A stretch of 64,000 nucleotides of DNA, from NCBI RefSeq assembly GCF_002209535.1, contig NZ_NJIG01000002.1:62001-126000 (forward strand). The letters are read 5' to 3'. The notes under the pieces are model-generated. The model did no database searches. It worked only from the letters and a program-made list of their open reading frames with translations, and was not told the DNA's origin. The position numbers and the translations under genes were made by a program. Positions 33,843-40,749 of the stretch are shown piece by piece. Source of the DNA: Achromobacter marplatensis. GTDB lineage: Bacteria > Pseudomonadota > Gammaproteobacteria > Burkholderiales > Burkholderiaceae_B. Within the stretch, counting starts at the first letter, position 1. Every line of letters starts with the position of its first letter.

Positions 33843-34508
33843 ATGTCCGATTCCACCGATACCCCTGTCCCGTCCGGCTACCCGCAAGCGGTGCTGTTCG
33901 ACCTGCTGACCGCCTTGCTGGATTCCTGGACGGTCTGGAATCGCGCGGCGGGCAGCGAAGTCCAGGGCCGAGCCTGGCGCGCTGACTATCTGCGCCGCAC
34001 CTATGGTTGCGGTGCGTATCAGCCCTATGAGCAATTGGTGCAAGAGGCTGCCGCCGCGGTGGGGCTTCCTGCCAGCGCGCCCCAGGCGCTGGAAGCGCAT
34101 TGGGTGGAGCTGCCCGTGTGGGATGGGGCGCGCGAGCTGCTGCAGGCTTTGCGCCCGTATTGCCGCCTGGGTGTGGTTACCAACTGTTCCGACCGCCTGG
34201 GCCGCCAGGCAGCCAGTCTGCTGGGCGTGGACTGGGACGTGGTGGTGACGTCCGAAGAGGCGGGTTTCTACAAGCCTGATCCCCGGCCGTACGCGTTGGC
34301 GTTGGCGCGCTTGCAGGTACGGCCGGAAGATGCGGCATTCGTCGCCGGCTCGGGTTACGACCTGTTCGGCACCAGCAAGGTGGGCCTGCGCACGTACTGG
34401 CACAACCGCGTGGGATTGTCCTTGCCCGAAGGGGCGCCCGCGCCGGAGCGTGAATCCCCCCGCCTGGATGAGGCGCTGCCGTGGCTGGCCCGGTTCCGTA
34501 CCGCCTGA
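33843..34508 (+). CDS. HAD-superfamily hydrolase
   Basis: A 221-residue haloacid-dehalogenase-like hydrolase. Motif I is AVLFDLLTALLDSW (nucleophile Asp; the usual second Asp or Tyr is Leu), motif II is VVTNCSD, the Lys of motif III lies in GFYKPDPRPY, and motif IV is AAFVAGSGYDLFGT. The closest group is the 2-haloacid dehalogenase/phosphatase-like family; a specific substrate cannot be given. AAGGAG lies 8 bases before the ATG. Confidence 0.85.
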   Translation: MSDSTDTPVPSGYPQAVLFDLLTALLDSWTVWNRAAGSEVQGRAWRADYLRRTYGCGAYQPYEQLVQEAAAAVGLPASAPQALEAHWVELPVWDGARELLQALRPYCRLGVVTNCSDRLGRQAASLLGVDWDVVVTSEEAGFYKPDPRPYALALARLQVRPEDAAFVAGSGYDLFGTSKVGLRTYWHNRVGLSLPEGAPAPERESPRLDEALPWLARFRTA

Positions 34509-34643
34509 CCCGTTCGGGCGTCCCGTGGTGGTCCTTTTGGGGCCGTCCGCCAATACAAAATGTTGCTGGTCCCGCGGCGTCCCCTTGCTAGCATGGTTTA
34601 CGCCGGAATGATCCGGCGCACCGACGGGATAGTGGAGGTTGCC

Positions 34644-35291
34644 ATGAACTCAAGAACAATATTCAACCGGATCGCGGTAGTCGCGGCGGCGGGCGCGTTG
34701 CTGGCGGGGTGCGCCACGCAGCAGCAGACGAACACCGCCGTTGGCACCGGTGCAGGCGCGGCGGTCGGCGCTGGCATCGGCGCCTTGATCGGGCACGGCA
34801 AGGGGGCGGCCATCGGCGCCGGCATCGGCGCGGTGGCAGGTGGTCTTGTCGGGTACAACTGGAAGGTCGTCAAGGATGATGTGCAGCAGTCCGGCGCGTC
34901 TTCCCTGGGGATCGATGTCGTGGAAATGCCCGACGGCAGCCTGAAGGTCAATATTCCCAGCGGCGTGTCGTTCGACACGGACAAGACGCAGCTGAAGCCC
35001 GCGTTGCTGCCGGTGCTCGACAGCGTGGCGCGTTCGCTCAACCAGCATCCGGAGCTGCGCACCAAGGTGGTCGGCCATACGGATAGCACAGGCGCGCTTG
35101 CGCATAACCAGACGCTGTCGGTCAATCGCGCCAAGAGCGTGACGGACTACCTGGCCAAGCAAGGCGTGGCCGCCGGGCGCATGGCGGTGGAAGGGCGCGG
35201 TCCGAACGACCCCATCGGCGATAATGCGACCGCCGAAGGGCGCGCGCTGAACCGGCGCGTGGAAATCTACCTGTACGCGGTCAAGCAATAA
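34644..35291 (+). CDS. OmpA-family lipoprotein with glycine-zipper domain
   Basis: A 215-residue lipoprotein: signal peptide with lipobox LLAGC (Cys ~25), a glycine-zipper segment of GxxxG repeats ([21 protein letters not shown], then [13 protein letters not shown]), and a C-terminal OmpA peptidoglycan-binding domain ([51 protein letters not shown]). The Asp and Arg that bind diaminopimelate are present. It likely anchors the outer membrane to peptidoglycan. GGAGG precedes the ATG at 34644. Confidence 0.92.
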   Translation: MNSRTIFNRIAVVAAAGALLAGCATQQQTNTAVGTGAGAAVGAGIGALIGHGKGAAIGAGIGAVAGGLVGYNWKVVKDDVQQSGASSLGIDVVEMPDGSLKVNIPSGVSFDTDKTQLKPALLPVLDSVARSLNQHPELRTKVVGHTDSTGALAHNQTLSVNRAKSVTDYLAKQGVAAGRMAVEGRGPNDPIGDNATAEGRALNRRVEIYLYAVKQ

Positions 35292-35299
35292 GGTCTGTC

Positions 35300-35626
35300 A
35301 TGAGCATGTTTCCTCCCGCCCGTATCGGCACCGATATCGCCGTGGCCGCGTTGTCAGGCTGGCAGGCCGTGGCCACGCGCGATGCCATCGAGAAGCGCTT
35401 CCGCTTCCCGAATTTCAACGCGGCGTTCGGCTTCATGGCGCGGGTGGCCATGTTCGCGGAAAAGCTGAACCACCACCCGGAGTGGACCAACGTCTACAAC
35501 CGGGTGGACGTGACGCTGACCACGCATGACGCCGGCGGCGTGACCGAACTGGATGTGCGCATGGCGCAGTTCATGGACGAGGCCGCCGCGCAGATGGGCG
35601 CGACGGCGCCGAAGGCAGGCGCTTAG
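35300..35626 (+). CDS. phhB: 4a-hydroxytetrahydrobiopterin dehydratase
   Basis: A 108-residue pterin-4a-carbinolamine dehydratase (PCD/DCoH family). The signature [18 protein letters not shown], with the two catalytic His, and the conserved [14 protein letters not shown] are visible. It recycles the pterin cofactor of aromatic amino acid hydroxylases or of molybdopterin metabolism; no hydroxylase gene is nearby. It lies 8 bp after the OmpA-family gene and converges on the MarR gene with a 4-bp overlap. Confidence 0.93.
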   Translation: MSMFPPARIGTDIAVAALSGWQAVATRDAIEKRFRFPNFNAAFGFMARVAMFAEKLNHHPEWTNVYNRVDVTLTTHDAGGVTELDVRMAQFMDEAAAQMGATAPKAGA

Positions 35627-36087
35627 GCGCCTTCGCCAGGTTCGCCGTCTTCGCGCGCTTGCAGATGGTCGATCAGGCGATCCAGCATGTCGCCCAGGAC
35701 GCGTTGTTCGTCGGCATCCAGGCAAGCGAAGATCTCGTCATTGCGTTGCGCGATCAGCGCGATGATGCGCTGGTACTGCGCCACGCCTGCGTCGGTCGGC
35801 GTCAGCACCACGCCGCGTCCGTCGGCGGCCGACAGGGCTTTTTCGACCAGTCCGCGTTCAACCAGCGCCTGGGCCGATCGGCTGGCCTGACCCTTGTTCA
35901 GGTTGGCCGACCGGGCCAGGTCGTTGACGGAGAGCGGCGCGTAGCGGCCGATCGCCGCCAGGCAGCGCGCTTCGCCTAACGGAATGCCGCAGTCTGACAG
36001 GTAGGCGCGATTCGTATCCCGGTCCGTGATCTTGTTGAGCACGTGCAGGCGATAGGTCAGGAATCGTTCCAGGGCAGGCGTTTTCAC
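35623..36087 (-). CDS. MarR-family transcriptional regulator
   Basis: A 154-residue winged-helix regulator: [44 protein letters not shown] is the HTH, followed by the wing [14 protein letters not shown]. The start is GTG at 36087, overlapping the DUF2783 stop (GTGA). It is the last gene of the FAD monooxygenase operon, and two inverted repeats overlap that operon's promoter, so it probably represses its own operon until an aromatic ligand is present. Confidence 0.9.
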   Translation of the reverse strand: MKTPALERFLTYRLHVLNKITDRDTNRAYLSDCGIPLGEARCLAAIGRYAPLSVNDLARSANLNKGQASRSAQALVERGLVEKALSAADGRGVVLTPTDAGVAQYQRIIALIAQRNDEIFACLDADEQRVLGDMLDRLIDHLQAREDGEPGEGA

Positions 36088-36311
36088 GTCGGGCGGGCAG
36101 GAGTGGCGGGGGGATAGTTTGCCACAGCGTCATCGCCCCGGCAGGCGCTTTCTGCCTGTGCCAGCAATGCCAGCGCGGACGCTGCATCCGGTTGCCGGCT
36201 CAGCAACGACAAACCGAGTATCGACAGGAACAGCGGCGCGTTCGATTCGCCCACGCGGGTCAGCGCCTGCGCCATGCCGGTATAGACCTGGTCCAGTTCT
36301 TCGTGGTTCAT
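36084..36311 (-). CDS. DUF2783 small protein
   Basis: A 75-residue protein (MNHEELDQVYTGMAQALTRV at the start) of the DUF2783 type often found beside FAD-dependent hydroxylases. It has no catalytic motif that I can see; it is mostly helical with a Leu-rich middle (PLFLSILGLSLLSR). Overlaps both neighbours by 4 bp, so all three are translationally coupled. Role unknown; it may be an accessory subunit of the hydroxylase. Confidence 0.8.
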   Translation of the reverse strand: MNHEELDQVYTGMAQALTRVGESNAPLFLSILGLSLLSRQPDAASALALLAQAESACRGDDAVANYPPATPARPT

Positions 36312-37933
36312 GCTTGAGCCTCCTTCTTTGCGGGCAGGGCGATCGAGGGATAGTAGGGAATGAGGGCGGTGCGCAGGGTCGCTGCGTCGGGGGCGGTCCA
36401 GCGGCCCAGCACATAGCCATCGGGGCGCAGCAGGTAGACCATGCCGTCAGCCGCGCCATAGCGTTGCCGCAATTGGTCATGCGCATCGTGCCAGCCGCCG
36501 GCGCCCACACTCACGACCTGCAGGGGCTGCGGCAAGCCTTGCGTTGCCGCAGCCAGCGCATCCAGTTCCGCCGACAGGGGCGTGGCGGGCGAGACCGCCA
36601 GCGCCACGAAGCCGCGACCAAAGCATTCGCTCAGGTAGCGCGGCGCATCGCCGTCCTGCAGCAGCGCGTCGGGCGCGGGCTGGCCGGGCGCGGCGGCGGG
36701 GCCGGTCTGGGGGGCGCCGTCCGCCAGATTCAGGGGCGAGGTGTCGTAGGAAATGGGCGCGGATTGGCGCGGGTTGATCAAGGAGCGCACGTTGTCGTCC
36801 ACCAACGCCAGCCGCAACGCGGCCTCGCGCATCAGGCGAAAACCGAAATCCGGTGGCGCCATGAATTCGGTGCTCTTCGCGCCGTAGGCCAGGTTCTGTC
36901 GGGTGGCGTGGACACGTTCGACACTGTAGCTGTCCAGCAGCTTGGCCGGCGCTTGGCCCTTCAGCACCCAGGCGAGTTTCCAGGCCAGGTTGCCCGCGTC
37001 GTCCAGGCCGGAATTCAGGCCCCGCACGCCGAAGATCGGCACCAGGTGGCCGGCGTCACCGGCGAACAGCACGCGGCCATGCCGATACTGGTCCAGCGTC
37101 AGGCACTTGGCGTTGTAGATGGAGATCCACAGCGGCTTCCAGGGGGCGGTCTCGCCGATCATGTCCAGATGGCTTTGCACGCGCGGCAGCACGTTCTCGG
37201 GCTTGACGGCTTCGTCGGGGTCTTCGTCGTCGCGGATCTGATAGTCCACGCGCCACACGTTGCCAGGCTGCCGATGCATCAGCAGCGTCGACCCGGGGTT
37301 GGAAGGGGGATCGAACCAGGCCAGGCGCTCGACGGGGCGGCTGGAGGCTTGCTCGATGTCGACGATAACGTAGCGGCCTTCGTACTGCATGCCTTCCAGT
37401 TTCAGGCCCATTGCTTCGCGCACGGTGCTGCGTCCGCCGTCGCAGGCGATCAGCCAGTCGGCGCGCACGGTCTGGCGCTGGCCGCCAGCATCCACCTCGA
37501 CCGTGACGCCGTCCGCATCCGCCTGCAATCCGGCTACCCGGGCCGACCATTGCAGCGCGGCCTGTCCGGGATGGCGCTGCATGGCCTGATGGGCGTATTC
37601 CTCGATCGAGTACTGCTGGATGTTCACCATCGGTGCATAGCGCTGCAACGGGTCATGCGGCATTTCGAAGTGCAGGACTTCCCGATCGCGGAAGTAACTG
37701 CGCCCGCCGGTCCAGGGCAGCCCGGTTGCCATCAAGGGCTGGTCGGCGCCGGCCCAGCTCAGGATTTCCTGGGACCGGCGCGAAATGCAGATGGCGCGGC
37801 TGCCGGCGCAGTAATCATCGTCGGCTTCCACGGTGAGCGAGGCGATGCCGTATTCGGCCAGCAGGGCGGCAAGCGTGAGGCCCACGGGGCCTCCGCCGGC
37901 GATCAGGACGGGAACCTGCGAGGGGAGCGGCAT
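36308..37933 (-). CDS. FAD-dependent aromatic hydroxylase/monooxygenase
   Basis: A 541-residue class A flavoprotein monooxygenase of the PheA/MhpA type. FAD-binding motifs: GGGPVGLTLAALLAEYG near the N-terminus, DG motif in IACDGGRSTVRE, and GD motif in LFAGDAGHLVPIFGVRGLNSGLDDAGNLAWKL. The C-terminal thioredoxin-like domain is reduced. It should hydroxylate an aromatic ring using NAD(P)H and O2; the substrate is not inferable. The ATG at 37933 has GGAGA upstream, whereas an upstream in-frame ATG lies inside the operator region. First gene of the hydroxylase-DUF2783-MarR operon. Confidence 0.9.
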   Translation of the reverse strand: MPLPSQVPVLIAGGGPVGLTLAALLAEYGIASLTVEADDDYCAGSRAICISRRSQEILSWAGADQPLMATGLPWTGGRSYFRDREVLHFEMPHDPLQRYAPMVNIQQYSIEEYAHQAMQRHPGQAALQWSARVAGLQADADGVTVEVDAGGQRQTVRADWLIACDGGRSTVREAMGLKLEGMQYEGRYVIVDIEQASSRPVERLAWFDPPSNPGSTLLMHRQPGNVWRVDYQIRDDEDPDEAVKPENVLPRVQSHLDMIGETAPWKPLWISIYNAKCLTLDQYRHGRVLFAGDAGHLVPIFGVRGLNSGLDDAGNLAWKLAWVLKGQAPAKLLDSYSVERVHATRQNLAYGAKSTEFMAPPDFGFRLMREAALRLALVDDNVRSLINPRQSAPISYDTSPLNLADGAPQTGPAAAPGQPAPDALLQDGDAPRYLSECFGRGFVALAVSPATPLSAELDALAAATQGLPQPLQVVSVGAGGWHDAHDQLRQRYGAADGMVYLLRPDGYVLGRWTAPDAATLRTALIPYYPSIALPAKKEAQA

Positions 37934-37948
37934 CTTGTCTCCGATATG

Positions 37949-37966
37949 TAGTTGTGTGCGCAACTA
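37949..37966. promoter_or_regulatory. operator-like inverted repeat 1 of the hydroxylase operon
   Basis: TAGTTG, six spacer bases and CAACTA. It overlaps a predicted minus-strand -10 (TATAGT, 37968-37963); the matching -35 (TTGCGT, 37992-37987) is 18 bp away. It shares the core GTTGTG..CGCAACTA with repeat 2. Probable MarR site. Confidence 0.65.
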
Positions 37967-37978
37967 TATTCCCGAAAA

Positions 37979-37995
37979 GGTTGTGCACGCAACTA
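37979..37995. promoter_or_regulatory. operator-like inverted repeat 2 of the hydroxylase operon
   Basis: GTTG-TGCACG-CAAC flanked as in repeat 1, overlapping the predicted -35. The centres of the two repeats are about 29 bp apart, close to three helical turns. Confidence 0.65.
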
Positions 37996-38008
37996 CTTGC
38001 GCAGGGCG

Positions 38009-38036
38009 AAAAAAAACCCGCCGGATCAGGGCGGGT
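38009..38036 (-). terminator. rho-independent terminator of the coiled-coil protein gene
   Basis: On the minus strand a CCCGCC/GGCGGG stem (38035-38030 with 38022-38017) is followed by a run of eight T. It lies 24 bp after the stop of the upstream gene. Confidence 0.85.
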
Positions 38037-38059
38037 CTTCGCGGGCGGAGTCCTGGGCG

Positions 38060-38764
38060 TCAGTTGCGCACGTAATAGATGCGCATCGCCTGCTGCTTCT
38101 GGCCGCCGTCCATCACGCGCAGCACCACCACCTTGGGGGTGAAGCCGTCGGGCAGTTTCAACTGACCCAGTGCGTAGTCGTAACGGTCCACGTTCAGCGC
38201 CGGGCCTTCCGGCGTGACGGTGGCGGCGCGGCCGTTGGGGTAGCTGCCGTCGATGGAGAACGTGAGCGTGCCCTTGAAGGGGGCGCCGGTGCGCTCTTCG
38301 CGCATGACCAGCACCTGGTAGTCCAGCTGGCCGGGGGCGCGCTTGAAGGTGGCCGAGCGGATGCCCAGGTTGCCGCCGCGCGGATCGGGCGGCATGGCGT
38401 CCTGGAACAGCACCAGTTCCTTGTTCATGGTTTCGATCTTGCTGCGCGCGTCGGCCAGATCGGAGGTCAGCTTTTCGTGGCCCGACTTGTTGGCGTCGCG
38501 CTGCTGGGTGGCTTCGTCCAGTTGCGTCTGCAGGCGCTGGCGTTCCAGGTTGGAGGCGCTCAGTTCGCTATGCAGCGACTCGGACTGCTCCACCGTCAGG
38601 CGTTGCGGGCCATAGTTGGTTTGCAGGAAGAGCACGCCGCCCGCACCCAGGGCAATCCCCACAAGCAGCAGGACGAGCCAGCGCGGCAGGCGTCGCGTGC
38701 GTTGACCGGGTTGGTATACGGAGGGCTTGAACACGGCCCGTTGCGATCTTCCAAACATCCCCAT
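38060..38764 (-). CDS. membrane-anchored coiled-coil protein, DUF6776-like
   Basis: A 234-residue protein with a short cytoplasmic N-terminus, one TM helix (~29-49, LVLLLVGIALGAGGVLFL), a coiled coil (~58-120, rich in L/E/Q: SASNLERQRLQTQLDEATQQ) and a C-terminal beta-rich domain ending MRIYYVRN. I recall this layout as a Burkholderiales family near lptD loci, without a known function. A second ATG two codons in (38758) has a slightly better Shine-Dalgarno spacing. It sits between the hydroxylase operon and amgK-murU and has its own terminator. Confidence 0.75.
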   Translation of the reverse strand: MGMFGRSQRAVFKPSVYQPGQRTRRLPRWLVLLLVGIALGAGGVLFLQTNYGPQRLTVEQSESLHSELSASNLERQRLQTQLDEATQQRDANKSGHEKLTSDLADARSKIETMNKELVLFQDAMPPDPRGGNLGIRSATFKRAPGQLDYQVLVMREERTGAPFKGTLTFSIDGSYPNGRAATVTPEGPALNVDRYDYALGQLKLPDGFTPKVVVLRVMDGGQKQQAMRIYYVRN

Positions 38765-38904
38765 TCCTAGAAAACTTCCTGTGTGTTGCTCGTCCGCGCG
38801 GTGCCCGCGCGTGCCAAAGCGTCAGAGAATACCCCGTTAGCCGGGGGCGATGGGTGCGCGGAAAATCCTGGTTGCGCACCTTGATATTGTGAAATATGTG
38901 AGCG

Positions 38905-39591
38905 TCAACGCGCCGCTGCGTGGAGCTCGGCGTCCAGGTCGGCAAGCCGTTCAGGGGTGCCGACATCAGTCCATCGGCCGGTATGGTGAGCGCCGCGCGC
39001 CAGGCCCTGGGCCATGGCCTGCCGAAAAAGGGGCAGCATGGGCATGGCCGTGCCGCGCGGGACATCCGCGAACAACGAGGGATGGTAGACGGCGATGCCT
39101 GCATAGGTCAAACGCGGTTCCCCCTGGGCGTGCAGGCTGCCGTCGGGCGCCAGCCGGAAATCGCCGTTGGGGTGCTGGGCGGGGTTGTCCACCATCAGCA
39201 GCCAGGCTCCGCCGTCGGGCAGGCTGGCGGCCAGGCCAGGGGCCGCCGCGGGGTCCCAGTCGCACCAGACGTCCCCGTTCATCACCAGAAAGGGCGCGTC
39301 TCCCAGCAGTGGAAGCGCCTGGGCGATGCCGCCGGCCGTCTCCAGCGCGGTGCCTTCCGCCGAATAGCGGATCCGCACGCCGAAGGCGCCGCCATCGCCC
39401 AACGCGCGCTCGATCTCGTGGCCGAGCCAGGCGTGGTTGATGACGACGTCGCGGATGCCGGCCGCAGCCAGGCGCTCCAGGTGCCAGACGATCAGAGGCT
39501 TGCCGCCGACCGCCAGCAGGGGCTTGGGAAGCTTGTCGGTCAGCGGGCGCATGCGTTCGCCGCGGCCCGCGGCAAGAATCATGGCTTGCAT
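38905..39591 (-). CDS. murU: N-acetylmuramate-1-phosphate uridylyltransferase
   Basis: A 228-residue sugar-phosphate nucleotidyltransferase. N-terminal LAAGRGERMRPLTDKLPKPLL is the GxGxRM..PK nucleotide-binding motif; VMNGDVWCDWD gives the metal-binding Asp; later GRWTDVGTPERL. It makes UDP-MurNAc in peptidoglycan recycling, which bypasses MurA (fosfomycin target). Its ATG shares one base with the amgK stop (TGATG), so the pair is coupled. Pairing with amgK, beside lptD, as in pseudomonads, supports the assignment. Confidence 0.9.
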   Translation of the reverse strand: MQAMILAAGRGERMRPLTDKLPKPLLAVGGKPLIVWHLERLAAAGIRDVVINHAWLGHEIERALGDGGAFGVRIRYSAEGTALETAGGIAQALPLLGDAPFLVMNGDVWCDWDPAAAPGLAASLPDGGAWLLMVDNPAQHPNGDFRLAPDGSLHAQGEPRLTYAGIAVYHPSLFADVPRGTAMPMLPLFRQAMAQGLARGAHHTGRWTDVGTPERLADLDAELHAAAR

Positions 39592-40631
39592 CAGAACGTG
39601 TACCCGACGCTGACCTGGCGGTCGTCCAGCTTGTCCAGCAGGCGCAGCAGGGGGGTGAAGACGCCATAGCGCTGGACGACCTGGCGTACGTAGCCGTTCA
39701 CGCGCGGCATGTGGGCCAGGTAGTGCGCCTTGCCGTCGCGGTGGTTCAGGCGTGCGAACACGCCCAGGATGCGCAGGTTGCGCTGCAGGCCCATCCATTC
39801 GTAGGCGCGGTGGAAATCGGCGAAATCGGCCTCTACCGGCAACCCGGCGACGCGCGCCATTTCCCAATAGCGGATGGCCCAGTCCAGCTGCTGCGGCTCT
39901 TCCCACGTGGTGCGGGCGTCGGTTACCAGGGACGCGAGGTCATAGGTGATCGGGCCGGCCAAGGCGTCCTGGAAGTCGATGATGCCCGGGTTGGGGCCGT
40001 ATTGCGGCTGATCGCAGACCATGAGGTTGGGGGAATGGAAGTCGCGGTGCACCAGCACTTGCGCCTGGCCGCCATTGCTGGCTGACAGCAGCGCGAAGAT
40101 CTTTTCCAGGGCGTTCGCCGTCTTGTCGTCCAGCGTCACGCCGTGGTGCTTTTGCACGTACCACTCGGGAAACAGCTTGAGCTCGTCGGCCAGGCGGGCC
40201 GAGTCATAGGACGCCAGTCCGGCGGTGGACGCCTTCTGCAGCTGGACCAGGGCGGCCAGCGCCTCGCGGTAGAGCGTCTGGAGCTGGCTGTCGGACAGGC
40301 CGTCCTGGATGCGCTGGTAATAGGTCTGTTCGCCCAGGTCGGAGAGCAGCAGCAGGCCCAGGTCCAGGTCCTGAGCCAGCACTTTGGGCACGTTCAGGCC
40401 GGCGTCGGCCAGCAATTGCCCCACGTGCAGAAAGGGGCGGCAGTCTTCATGGGCCGGGGGCGCGTCCATGACAATCAGGGTGCGCTTACCGGCGTCCAGC
40501 CTGAAATACCGGCGGAAACTGGCGTCGGCAGAGGCCGGGCGCAGCGTGTCCACGGCCAGATCCAGGTCGGCGGGCAGGCTTTCCAGCCAGTTGCGGATCT
40601 GTGCCAGGCGGGGGTCGTGATCGTTTTTCAA
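39591..40631 (-). CDS. amgK: N-acetylmuramate/N-acetylglucosamine kinase
   Basis: A 346-residue aminoglycoside-phosphotransferase-fold sugar kinase. Catalytic loop LVHRDFHSPNLMV, DFG-like IIDFQDALAGP and an N-terminal FRRYFRLD nucleotide region are present. It phosphorylates recycled MurNAc at C1 for MurU. It is divergent from lptD, with ~118 bp between them. The same gene set (amgK-murU beside lptD-surA) is known in Pseudomonas. No resistance role is implied by the fold. Confidence 0.9.
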   Translation of the reverse strand: MKNDHDPRLAQIRNWLESLPADLDLAVDTLRPASADASFRRYFRLDAGKRTLIVMDAPPAHEDCRPFLHVGQLLADAGLNVPKVLAQDLDLGLLLLSDLGEQTYYQRIQDGLSDSQLQTLYREALAALVQLQKASTAGLASYDSARLADELKLFPEWYVQKHHGVTLDDKTANALEKIFALLSASNGGQAQVLVHRDFHSPNLMVCDQPQYGPNPGIIDFQDALAGPITYDLASLVTDARTTWEEPQQLDWAIRYWEMARVAGLPVEADFADFHRAYEWMGLQRNLRILGVFARLNHRDGKAHYLAHMPRVNGYVRQVVQRYGVFTPLLRLLDKLDDRQVSVGYTF

Positions 40632-40711
40632 GGAAGATCCGTGTCAGAAAGGCAATATTGCTGAAATTTGCGTTCGGCGCACATAAGGCTGGGCGTATGG
40701 CGCGGCTTCTC

Positions 40712-40717
40712 TATAAT
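40712..40717 (+). promoter_or_regulatory. -10 element candidate upstream of lptD
   Basis: TATAAT, 33 bp before the GTG at 40750. No good -35 lies 17 bp upstream, so only the -10 is called. Confidence 0.4.
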
Positions 40718-40749
40718 ACCGGCTCGTTTCCGTTCGCATTGGCCCTTCC

